From Actinomycetota bacterium (GTDB taxonomy: Bacteria; Actinomycetota; Acidimicrobiia; Acidimicrobiales; JAHWLA01): a DNA stretch of 9,572 nt. The translations under genes and the position numbers were made by a program. The notes under the pieces are model-generated. The model had not been told where the DNA came from. It made no database searches and saw only the letters and a program-made list of their open reading frames with translations. The stretch's first letter is position 1. The number at the start of each line of letters is the position of its first letter. Of this stretch, positions 1 through 6,421 are shown piece after piece. The DNA lies in NCBI GenBank assembly GCA_019347595.1, contig JAHWLA010000094.1, forward strand, positions 1-9,572, given 5' to 3'.

Positions 1-288
1 GACGTCGAACGCCTCCTGCGACGGACGGTAGATGCGGGTGCCGACGAGGTCGGCAGGCACCAGGTCGGGCGTGAACTGGATGCGCTTGAACTCCCCGCCC
101 ACGATGCGGGCCAGCGTCTCGGCGGCCAGCGTCTTGGCCAGGCCGGGCGCGCCCTCGAGCAGGCAGTGGCCCCGGGCCAGCAGGCACACGAACAGCCGCT
201 CGATCATGCGGTCCTGGCCGACGAGGACGCGCTTGGCCTCGAACAGCGCGTCCTCCAGCACCTCGGCGGTGGAACGGTTGCGGGTCAT
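1..288 (-). CDS. MoxR-family AAA+ ATPase, N-terminal part (C-terminus outside window)
   Basis: Only the first 96 codons are present; the gene continues past the left edge. The fragment has a Walker A loop in the MoxR form, GAPGLAKT (residues 46-53), preceded by a VGQD segment (23-26). It is followed by QFTPDLVPADLVGT (about 71-84), a block typical of MoxR ATPases. MoxR proteins are cytoplasmic AAA+ ATPases thought to act as chaperones that mature or insert metal cofactors in partner proteins. They are often followed by DUF58 and transglutaminase-like genes, which would lie outside this window. The ATG at 288 overlaps the stop of the upstream HtrA gene as ATGA, with a GGGAG ribosome-binding site four bases before it, so translation is probably coupled to the protease gene. 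Family assignment is secure; the client protein is unknown. Confidence 0.93.
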   Translation of the reverse strand, partial: MTRNRSTAEVLEDALFEAKRVLVGQDRMIERLFVCLLARGHCLLEGAPGLAKTLAAETLARIVGGEFKRIQFTPDLVPADLVGTRIYRPSQEAFDV

Positions 289-1466
289 CGGGCTCCCAGG
301 CGTGCGGTCAGCACGACCTCCTGGCCGCGCTGGACGGTGAGGCGAACAGTCTCGCCCGGCTGATGGGCGCGGATGGCCGCGGCCAGGGCGGCGGCGCCGT
401 CCACCGCCTTGTCGTCGACGTGGGTGACGAGGTCGCCGACGCGCAGCCCCGCCTCGGCGGCAGGCGAGCCCGGCTCGACGGCGACGACGGTGGCGCCGCG
501 GCTTCCGTCGCGGGGGTCGTCCATGCTCACGCCGAGGTAGGCGACCTCGGTCGACGCCGGCGCGTTCCCGCGCAGCCGCTCGATGACCACACGGGCGTTG
601 TCTATGGCGATGGCGAAGCCGATGTTCTCGGCCGCTGTGGTGCCGCCGCCGGAGGCCACCGCGGTGTTGATGCCGATGACCTTGCCGGTGGCGTCGACCA
701 ACGGGCCGCCCGAGTTGCCGGAGCTGATGGAGGCGTCGGTCTGGATGAGCCCTGTCATGGCGCCCACCGGCGCGTCGAGCGTGCGGTCGAGGGCGGAGAC
801 GATGCCGCGGGTGACGGTTGGGCCGCCCCGCAATGCCAACGCGTTCCCGATGGCGACGACGTCGTCGCCGACGGCCACGTCGGCCGACCGGCCGAGCTCG
901 GCCACGGGGAGGCCGGCGGCGTCGACGTCGAGGAGGGCGAGGTCGGCGGCTCGGTCCGACCCCACCAGGCGGGCGGGGCGCGACTGCGACTCGCCTGCCA
1001 GGGTGACGTTGATCGACGTGGCGCCGTCCACGACGTGGGCATTGGTGAGGATCTCGCCGTCGGCGGTGAGGACGACGCCCGTGCCGGCGCCGGTCCCGCC
1101 GCGGCCGGCGACGCGGATGCCGACCACGGCCGGACCGGCCTTGGCCACCACACCGGCCACGTCCAAGGTGGCGCCGTCGAGCTGCCGGGAGACGGTCGGC
1201 GCGCTCGTCGTCGGTGCGGCGGTGGGGGGATCGTCGTCGAGGGCTTGGGCCACCGCGCCGCCCACGACGCCCGACAGCACGGCCACGGCCGCCATGGCCG
1301 CCGCCGTGCGCCGGCGGGGTGAGCGCACCGTCGTCGCCGAGGGGGAGGACGGCGACGACGGCGGCTCGCTGGGGGGAGCGGGGGAAGGGTCGAACGGAGG
1401 CAGGTCCTCGTAGGGCGGCTGCTCGCCGGGCGGCTCGTCCAGTGCGAGGGTCGGCATGCGTTCCAT
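285..1466 (-). CDS. Membrane-anchored HtrA/DegP-like serine protease with PDZ domain
   Basis: 393 aa. A Pro/Ser-rich cytoplasmic tail (about 10-45) leads into a basic RSPRRR stretch and one membrane segment (about 55-76), so the rest should lie outside the membrane. A trypsin-like domain follows, with catalytic His144 (TNAHVV), Asp175 (ADLALLD) and Ser252 (SGNSGGPL), all intact. A single PDZ domain occupies about 308-390 (YLGV, then GSPAAEAGLRVGD). HtrA proteases degrade or refold damaged envelope proteins. The start at 1466 has AGGA seven bases upstream; a second in-frame ATG lies three codons later. The gene begins 45 bases after the kinase stop and ends in an ATGA overlap with the moxR-type gene. 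The arrangement resembles pepD beside mprAB in mycobacteria, which suggests control by the adjacent two-component system (inference). Confidence 0.95.
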   Translation of the reverse strand: MERMPTLALDEPPGEQPPYEDLPPFDPSPAPPSEPPSSPSSPSATTVRSPRRRTAAAMAAVAVLSGVVGGAVAQALDDDPPTAAPTTSAPTVSRQLDGATLDVAGVVAKAGPAVVGIRVAGRGGTGAGTGVVLTADGEILTNAHVVDGATSINVTLAGESQSRPARLVGSDRAADLALLDVDAAGLPVAELGRSADVAVGDDVVAIGNALALRGGPTVTRGIVSALDRTLDAPVGAMTGLIQTDASISSGNSGGPLVDATGKVIGINTAVASGGGTTAAENIGFAIAIDNARVVIERLRGNAPASTEVAYLGVSMDDPRDGSRGATVVAVEPGSPAAEAGLRVGDLVTHVDDKAVDGAAALAAAIRAHQPGETVRLTVQRGQEVVLTARLGAR

Positions 1467-1488
1467 GCCGTCATCCTGCGGCCCGAAC

Positions 1489-1506
1489 CTGTGAGTTCCC
1501 TCGGAA
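1489..1506 (-). promoter_or_regulatory. Possible regulator half-sites upstream of the htrA-like gene
   Basis: In the short gap between the kinase stop and the protease start, the minus strand reads TTCCGAG, four bases, CTCACAG. The second heptamer is identical to the middle heptamer of the triple repeat ahead of the response-regulator gene. The first matches it at only four of seven positions. Spacing (7+4+7) is the same as in that repeat. The similarity is modest and could be chance; a role in protease expression is inference. Confidence 0.25.
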
Positions 1507-1511
1507 CCGCC

Positions 1512-2888
1512 TCAGACTTCGCCGGGGGCGGCGGGCAGCTCCACGGTGAAGCGGCTGCCCTCTCCGACCGTCGACTCCACGGCGGCCCGCCCGTCGTGCA
1601 GTTCGGCGATGGCCGCCACGATCGACAACCCCAGGCCGCTGCCCCCCTGGGCCCGCGCCCGGGCGGGGTCGGCCCGATAGAAGCGCTCGAAGACGCGCTC
1701 GGCCACCTCGGGCGGCATACCCGGCCCCTCGTCGGCCACGACCAGTCGTACCAGCCCGCTGTCGTGCGGTGTGACCGACACCCGCACGACCGTCCGGGGC
1801 GGCGTGTGCACGAGGGCGTTGGTGACGAGGTTCCCGACGACCTGACGCAGCGCGCCCTCGTCGCCCTCCACCGTGCACGGCTCGACCAGGAGCCCGATGG
1901 GGCGGTCGGGTTCGACGGCACGCGCGTCCCGGACGGCGTCTTCGGCCAGTTGGTCGAGGCGCACGGGCGCCCGCTCCACCCGCTGGTCCTGGTCCATGCG
2001 GGCCAGCAGCAAGAGGTCCTCCACCAGCGCGCCCATGCGCTGCGCCTCCTCGTTGACGCGGCGCATGGCGTCGGCCAGTTCACCCTCGTGGCGCAGGCCG
2101 CCCGCCTGCCACAGCTCGGTGTAGCCCCGGATCGACGTGAGCGGCGTGCGCAGCTCGTGCGAGGCGTCGGCGGCGAAGCGGCGGACGCGCGCCTCGGACT
2201 CGGCCCGTTGCCGCAAGGCCGCCTCGATGGTGCCCAGCATGGTGTTGAAGGCGGTGGCCAGCCGGCCCGCCTCGGTGCCGTCCTCGGCATCGGCGACGCG
2301 GCGCGACAGATCGCCCGCGGCGATGGCGTCGGCGGTCGCCGCCATCTCCGTCAGCGGCCGCACGCCGAGGCGCAGAACCCACCATGCCACCACGGCGAGC
2401 GCGGCGAGCACGGCGAGCGTGAGCGTGACCTGCACGAACCGCATGCGGGCCAGGGTGGCGTCGAGGTCGTCGAGGCTGGCGCCCACCACCAGCGCGTCGG
2501 AGGCGAACCCCGCCCCCACCACGACCACCCGCCACCGGCCGTCCCCGCTCTGGGCGTCCACGGTGAAGGGGCGCATGGGCTCGCCGAAGCCCGTGCGGTT
2601 GGCGGCGATCTGCTCCAGGGAGAGCTGCGGCGGGCTCTGCTGCTGGAGGGGCGAGCCGATGCGCTGGAGTGTGCGGTTGACGAGGTCGGCCCGTCCGATG
2701 AAGAACTCGGTGATGGCGTTCTCGTTGCCCGCGTCGCGGAAGTACGGGCGCTCGGCGGTCGACACCAACTGGGCGTCGACGCGGCGCAGCAGCGAGTCGG
2801 CGAACGTCGTCGCCAGGACGACGTTGCCCATGACGAGCACGGCCGCCACCGCCGCCATGCCGAGCAGGACCCGCTTGCGCAGCGGCAT
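1512..2888 (-). CDS. Sensor histidine kinase (HAMP, HisKA, HATPase_c) of a two-component system
   Basis: 458 aa. Two membrane segments (about 7-29 and 152-174) flank an extracytoplasmic sensor region of about 120 residues with no recognised fold. A HAMP linker follows (about 175-228, beginning LGVRPLTEM). The dimerisation/phosphoacceptor domain has His244 in DASHELRTPL. The ATP-binding domain shows the N box (N353, N357), the G1 box DEGPG (386-390), the F box FERFY (400-404) and the G2 box GGSGLGLS (415-422). All residues needed for autophosphorylation are present. The ATG at 2888 overlaps the regulator's stop as TGATG, so the pair is translationally coupled and is the obvious cognate pair. 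The following HtrA gene suggests envelope or protein-folding stress as the signal (inference). Confidence 0.96.
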   Translation of the reverse strand: MPLRKRVLLGMAAVAAVLVMGNVVLATTFADSLLRRVDAQLVSTAERPYFRDAGNENAITEFFIGRADLVNRTLQRIGSPLQQQSPPQLSLEQIAANRTGFGEPMRPFTVDAQSGDGRWRVVVVGAGFASDALVVGASLDDLDATLARMRFVQVTLTLAVLAALAVVAWWVLRLGVRPLTEMAATADAIAAGDLSRRVADAEDGTEAGRLATAFNTMLGTIEAALRQRAESEARVRRFAADASHELRTPLTSIRGYTELWQAGGLRHEGELADAMRRVNEEAQRMGALVEDLLLLARMDQDQRVERAPVRLDQLAEDAVRDARAVEPDRPIGLLVEPCTVEGDEGALRQVVGNLVTNALVHTPPRTVVRVSVTPHDSGLVRLVVADEGPGMPPEVAERVFERFYRADPARARAQGGSGLGLSIVAAIAELHDGRAAVESTVGEGSRFTVELPAAPGEV

Positions 2889-3580
2889 CAGTCGGCCCGC
2901 AGGGCGTAGCCCACGCCCCGCACGGTGCGGATGAGCGGCGGCCCCACGGAGTCGATCTTCTTGCGCAGGTAGCTGATGTAGGTCTCCACCACGGTGGCGT
3001 TGCCGCCGAAGTCGTACTGCCACACGTGGTCGAGGATCTGGCTGCGCGACAGCACCCGGCCGCGGTTGACGAGCAGGAAGCGGAGCAGCTTGTACTCCGT
3101 GGGCGACAGGTCGACGACCTGCCCGGCCCGGCGCACGACGTGGGCGTCGTCGTCCATCTCCAGGTCGGCCAGGGAGAGGTGTGACGAGCCGGTCGACACG
3201 CCTTGGCGGCGGAGGATGGCGTGGACGCGGGCGACCACTTCCTCCACGCTGAACGGCTTGGTGACGTAGTCGTCGCCGCCGAGGGTCAGTCCCCGGATCT
3301 TGTCGTCGAGCGTGTCGCGGGCGGTGAGGAAGAGGACGGGCACCTGGCCGCCCTCGAAGCGCAGGCGGCGCACGACCTCGAAGCCGTCGAGGTCCGGGAG
3401 CATGACGTCGAGGAGGACGAGATCGGGGGCGAAGCGGCGCACGGCGTCGAGTGCCTCGCGGCCGTTCCTGGCCACGGCGACCTCGAAGCCGAAGTGGCGC
3501 AGGGTGGCGTCGAGGAGGAACGTGATGTTCTCCTCGTCGTCCACCACGAGGACGCGACTGGGCCGCTCCATGGCCTCCAT
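2888..3580 (-). CDS. OmpR/PhoB-family DNA-binding response regulator
   Basis: 230 aa, a normal length for the family. The receiver domain (about 8-122) has the acidic pair D14/D15, phosphoacceptor Asp58 (LVLLDVMLP), Thr86 and Lys108 (YVTKPF). The C-terminal winged helix (about 135-228) carries LSPTEYKLLRFLL and the recognition region up to TVRGVGYALR. The DFGGNATVVETYISYLRKKID-like stretch near 191-210 looks more like mycobacterial PhoP/TrcR than MprA, although the gene order recalls mprAB-pepD. Start choice is uncertain: ATG at 3580 lacks a clear ribosome-binding site, and ATG at 3571 has GGAGG only two bases before it. Three phased 11-bp repeats sit directly upstream, which points to autoregulation. 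It lies 48 bases after the menC stop. Confidence 0.96.
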   Translation of the reverse strand: MEAMERPSRVLVVDDEENITFLLDATLRHFGFEVAVARNGREALDAVRRFAPDLVLLDVMLPDLDGFEVVRRLRFEGGQVPVLFLTARDTLDDKIRGLTLGGDDYVTKPFSVEEVVARVHAILRRQGVSTGSSHLSLADLEMDDDAHVVRRAGQVVDLSPTEYKLLRFLLVNRGRVLSRSQILDHVWQYDFGGNATVVETYISYLRKKIDSVGPPLIRTVRGVGYALRAD

Positions 3581-3590
3581 GATCGCGGAG

Positions 3591-3623
3591 CGGGCTGGGA
3601 GTTTTCTGTGAGTGGGCTGGGAG
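3591..3623 (-). promoter_or_regulatory. Three tandem 11-bp repeats: probable response-regulator operator
   Basis: On the minus strand three head-to-tail 11-mers run without a gap: CTCCCAGCCCA (3623-3613), CTCACAGAAAA (3612-3602) and CTCCCAGCCCG (3601-3591). Each has a CTCNCAG core followed by four variable bases. A heptamer plus four-base spacer, repeated directly once per helical turn, is the binding architecture of OmpR/PhoB-family regulators; mycobacterial PhoP recognises TCACAGC repeats four bases apart. The array ends ten bases before the ATG of just such a regulator. Autorepression, or activation from a promoter inside the menC 3' end, are both possible. The repeat is seen directly; the binding is inferred. 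Confidence 0.6.
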
Positions 3624-3628
3624 GGCGC

Positions 3629-4720
3629 TCAGGCGGGCGGCCTGATGCGCTCGACGTCGGTGGTGACGGAAGCCAAGACGTCCGGGCGGGGGGTCACCCC
3701 GAGACCGGGGCCGGTCGGCACGGCGAGGCGGCCGTCGTGGAGCACGAACGGCTTCGTCAGGTCCGGGTCGTAGTAGCGGGCGGACGCCGAGACATCGCCG
3801 GGGAGCGTGAAGCCGGGCAGGGAGGCGAGGGCGAGGTTGGCGGCCCGGCCCAGCCCGGTCTCCAGCATCCCGCCGCACCACACGGGGACGCCCGCCGCCT
3901 GGCATACGTCGTGGACGCGGCGGGCTTCCAGGTAGCCGCCGACGCGGCCCGCCTTGATGTTGACGACGCCGCACGCGCCGAGGGCGATGGCCGCAGCGGC
4001 GGCGGCGGCCGACGTGATGGACTCGTCCAAGCAGATCGGCGTGCGCAGGCGGCGGGCGAGCTCGGCGTGGCCGAGGAGGTCGTCGTCGGCGAAAGGTTGC
4101 TCGATCAGCGCGAGGTCGAAGGCGTCGAGCCGGGCCAGGTGGTCGGCGTCGGCGAGCGTGTAGGCGCCGTTGGCGTCGACCTGGAGGAGAAGGTCGGGAT
4201 GGCGGGCGCGCACCGCCCCCACCGGCTCGACGTCCCAGCCCGGCTGGACCTTGAGCTTCACCCGGCGGTAGCCCTCGGCGACGTAGCCGTCGACGGCATC
4301 GAGGAGGGCGCCGAGGTCGTCGGTGATGCCCACGGCGACGCCCGCGTCGACCTCGACTCGCACGCCACCGAGGTGGTCCTTGAGGGAGCGGCCTGCCGCT
4401 CGCAGCTCGGCGTCGAGGACGGCCATCTCGACGGCGGCCTTGGCCATGGGGTGGCCCTTCACGGCGGCGAGGTCGTGGCCGGCGAGGAGGCGGGGGGCGA
4501 GGTGTGTCCGCACGACGTGGTGGGCGCCGTCGACGTACTCGGCGGTGTAGGTGGGCGCAGCCATGGCGACGCACTCACCCCACCCCTCGGCCTCGGGGGT
4601 GACGACGCGGAGGAGCAAGGCGTCGCGCTCGAGGGTGCTCGACGCCGACGAGCGGAACGGCGCCACCAACGGCATGCGGATGCGCCGCAGCTCGACCTCG
4701 ACCACCTTCACGCCGCCCAT
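3629..4720 (-). CDS. menC: o-Succinylbenzoate synthase (MenC2-type, enolase superfamily)
   Basis: 363 aa. The N-terminal capping domain (about 1-110) begins with the family pattern VELRRIRMPL...PF and ends with the TPLK-like RSLKDHLGG. The barrel carries the acid/base lysines of the KxK motif (K155, K157), metal ligands D182 (VDAN), E207 (IEQPF) and D232 (CLDES), and the opposite lysine K256 (NIKAGRVGG). WCGGMLETGLGRAANLALASLPGF (start about 281) matches the MenC2/N-acylamino-acid racemase branch. OSBS dehydrates SHCHC to o-succinylbenzoate in menaquinone synthesis. No other men gene is nearby, so a racemase activity, common as a side or main activity in this branch, cannot be excluded. ATG at 4720 is chosen; a GTG at 4711 has better-spaced GGTGAG upstream. 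Confidence 0.9.
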   Translation of the reverse strand: MGGVKVVEVELRRIRMPLVAPFRSSASSTLERDALLLRVVTPEAEGWGECVAMAAPTYTAEYVDGAHHVVRTHLAPRLLAGHDLAAVKGHPMAKAAVEMAVLDAELRAAGRSLKDHLGGVRVEVDAGVAVGITDDLGALLDAVDGYVAEGYRRVKLKVQPGWDVEPVGAVRARHPDLLLQVDANGAYTLADADHLARLDAFDLALIEQPFADDDLLGHAELARRLRTPICLDESITSAAAAAAAIALGACGVVNIKAGRVGGYLEARRVHDVCQAAGVPVWCGGMLETGLGRAANLALASLPGFTLPGDVSASARYYDPDLTKPFVLHDGRLAVPTGPGLGVTPRPDVLASVTTDVERIRPPA

Positions 4721-4746
4721 TCTCACCCGCCCGGCCCACCCACCAC

Positions 4747-4798
4747 CGTTCTGGCTGGCAGAACCGGTCGCTGACGGCCGGTTTCGCCAGCCAGAACG
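4747..4798. terminator. 52-bp hairpin between the TIGR03086 gene and menC
   Basis: A perfect 13-bp outer stem pairs CGTTCTGGCTGGC (4747-4759) with its complement (4786-4798). After one A-C mismatch and a G-U pair, an inner stem AACCGG (4762-4767) pairs with CCGGTT (4778-4783), leaving a small loop. It lies 14 bases after the stop of the TIGR03086 gene and 26 bases before the menC ATG, both on the minus strand. There is no T-tract, so it would be a non-canonical terminator, or alternatively part of the menC 5' leader. Its length and its terminal bases match the palindrome at 7160-7211. Confidence 0.6.
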
Positions 4799-4812
4799 AG
4801 GACGCAGGAGGC

Positions 4813-5391
4813 TCAGTCGGCGCGGCGGCCGGCGAGGTCGAGCAGCCGGGCCTGCAGCGGCGCGTCCTCGGGCACCTCGCCGGTGGGGCCGGAGCCGAAC
4901 AACCCCATGCTCCCGATGAACGGGGCCAGCGGCTGCATTCCCTGCCACACCGCCGCCACCAGATCAGGGTCGAGCTGCTCGTCGGCCCCGATGGCGCGGG
5001 CGAGGTCCCACGCGTGCAGCGTGTGGTCGGCGATGCGGAACCCGAGCAACTGCGCCCCGGGGATGTCGCCGATCGGGTGGTGGCACGTCCGCTCCAGCGC
5101 CCGCTCCTCGCGCAGCGCCGACACCATGGCATCGCGAGCCGACACGAAGGCGCCGACATGGTCGTCGCCCAGCACGTCGGTCGCCATCACCGCCATGGCG
5201 TCCTCGGTCGAGGACCCCTCCAACAGCCGCACCGCCATGACGTCCGCCCCGACGACGTGGTGCACCAGGTCGCGGACCGTCCAGCCCTCGCACGGCGTGG
5301 GGGCGTCCCACTGGTCGTCCCTCACCTGGCGCACCCGCTTCTCGAACTCGGACGTGGCCCGGTCGAGCACCTCGAATGGCGTGAGCACCAT
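4813..5391 (-). CDS. TIGR03086-family metal-binding protein (DinB / mycothiol-dependent maleylpyruvate isomerase fold)
   Basis: 192 aa. The N-terminal four-helix bundle has PTPCEGWTVRDLVHHVVG (about 31-48), the hallmark of the TIGR03086/DinB-like proteins of actinobacteria. ADHTLHAWDLARA (about 121-133) follows. Likely metal ligands by family pattern are His45, Asp122 and His126. Related enzymes use mycothiol in thiol-transfer or isomerisation reactions, but most TIGR03086 members have no assigned substrate and none can be read here. Its ATG at 5391 overlaps the stop of the oxygenase-like gene as TGATG, so the two are made together and may act on the same compound or stress (inference). A strong hairpin follows the stop. 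Confidence 0.85.
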   Translation of the reverse strand: MVLTPFEVLDRATSEFEKRVRQVRDDQWDAPTPCEGWTVRDLVHHVVGADVMAVRLLEGSSTEDAMAVMATDVLGDDHVGAFVSARDAMVSALREERALERTCHHPIGDIPGAQLLGFRIADHTLHAWDLARAIGADEQLDPDLVAAVWQGMQPLAPFIGSMGLFGSGPTGEVPEDAPLQARLLDLAGRRAD

Positions 5392-6407
5392 CAGACCGCC
5401 GCCGGCGCCGGAAAGTGGACGTACTCCTCGATCAACAGCTTGCCGAGCGAGGCGTCGGAGAGGCCGTGGTCCGCCGACGGCAACCGGCCCCGCGCCACCA
5501 GGTCGGCCACCAGCCGTTCCAGGATCGTCTCCAGGGTCAGGTCGTCGCTGTGCTGCGCCCACGCCGCCCGCTCGTCGTCGTCGGCGAAGCAGTACGCCTT
5601 CCACGACACCGAGTACCGCAGGTCGTCGGTGTCGTACGTCGCGACCACCCGCTCGCCGTGGCGCACCGACCACTGACCGGCCCCGTCGTGGTGCAAGCGC
5701 ATGCCCGGCCGCAGGTCGCCCAGCCGTGCGTCGTCGCCCAGCACCCGGTCGACGCCGTGGAACACCGTGTCGGTGTCGAGCATGGCCGCGGTGTTGTGGC
5801 GCGGCGTGTAAGTGGCCGCAGGCCCCGCCGCGCCCTCGGGGTAGTACGCCAGCGCGCCGCCCCGGCCACCGCCGAAGTAGGCGATGCCGGTGGCGATCGG
5901 CATGCGCCACTCCTCGAACAGCGCCGAGTGCCGCATGACGACGAGCAGCCACTGGGGCGTCGTCTTGCGGTTGGCGCCGCGGAACTCGGGCACGTCGGTG
6001 TGCACGGCCAGCTCCTGGCCGGGCAGGAGCATGTTGGCGTAGACGATGGCGGGGACGATGACCGGCCGGCCGTGCAACTCCCGGGCCGCCGACAGGAAGC
6101 GCTCGTGGTGGAGCAACAGGTTCTCGACCCCGGGCGCCTGCACCTCGGAGCCGTACGCGTACGTCTCGCGGAAGTAGTTGGTGCGGGCCGCCAGCATGGC
6201 GGGCTCCTCGTCGGCCCGTCCGAAGCGCCCGCCGGTGCGCACGAAGTTGACCGCCGCGTCGTAGCGCTGCGCGAGCTCGGGCGCGAAGACGGCGGGCGGG
6301 CTCTCGTTGCTGTAGAGGCCGTAGGACCCGAAGTCGTGCCACAGGGCGACGACGGCGTCCGCTTCGTCGGGCGAAAGCAGCGGGTCGAGAACGATCGTGG
6401 CGGCCAT
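5391..6407 (-). CDS. Putative 2-oxoglutarate/Fe(II)-dependent oxygenase
   Basis: 338 aa from the ATG at 6407 (a GTG immediately before it could add one residue). The core looks like the double-stranded beta-helix of 2OG oxygenases. ANMLLPGQELAVHTDVPEF gives the HxD pair His136/Asp138, DTDTVFHGVDRV gives the distal His217, and DLRYSVSWKAY supplies Arg264 in an RxS context as the likely 2-oxoglutarate ligand. The distance from His217 to Arg264 is longer than usual and holds an insertion rich in Gly and Asp. The N-terminal 100 residues and the last 60 are not recognised. The substrate is unknown. The gene is 14 bases downstream of the DUF5995 gene and overlaps the TIGR03086 gene, so a three-gene unit is likely. 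Assignment rests on motifs only. Confidence 0.65.
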   Translation of the reverse strand: MAATIVLDPLLSPDEADAVVALWHDFGSYGLYSNESPPAVFAPELAQRYDAAVNFVRTGGRFGRADEEPAMLAARTNYFRETYAYGSEVQAPGVENLLLHHERFLSAARELHGRPVIVPAIVYANMLLPGQELAVHTDVPEFRGANRKTTPQWLLVVMRHSALFEEWRMPIATGIAYFGGGRGGALAYYPEGAAGPAATYTPRHNTAAMLDTDTVFHGVDRVLGDDARLGDLRPGMRLHHDGAGQWSVRHGERVVATYDTDDLRYSVSWKAYCFADDDERAAWAQHSDDLTLETILERLVADLVARGRLPSADHGLSDASLGKLLIEEYVHFPAPAAV

Positions 6408-6421
6408 CACGAAACGCTACG

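Noticed and set aside
363..1322. Long plus-strand open frame opposite the HtrA gene
   Set aside because: It is Gly/Arg/Ala-rich with no domain, and its length follows from G+C-biased third positions of the protease gene on the other strand.
1491..2909. Plus-strand open frame of 472 codons opposite the histidine kinase
   Set aside because: Composition is rich in His, Gly, Arg and Gln with no recognisable motif; the opposite strand has a complete kinase.
2889..4574. Upstream in-frame extension of the kinase frame through the regulator gene
   Set aside because: The extension is Arg/Pro-rich shadow sequence; the kinase starts at the ATG that overlaps the regulator stop.
3203..4774. Plus-strand open frame of 523 codons across the regulator and menC
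   Set aside because: It spans two well-supported genes and the intergenic operator on the other strand, and its Val/Gly/Glu-rich translation has no domain.
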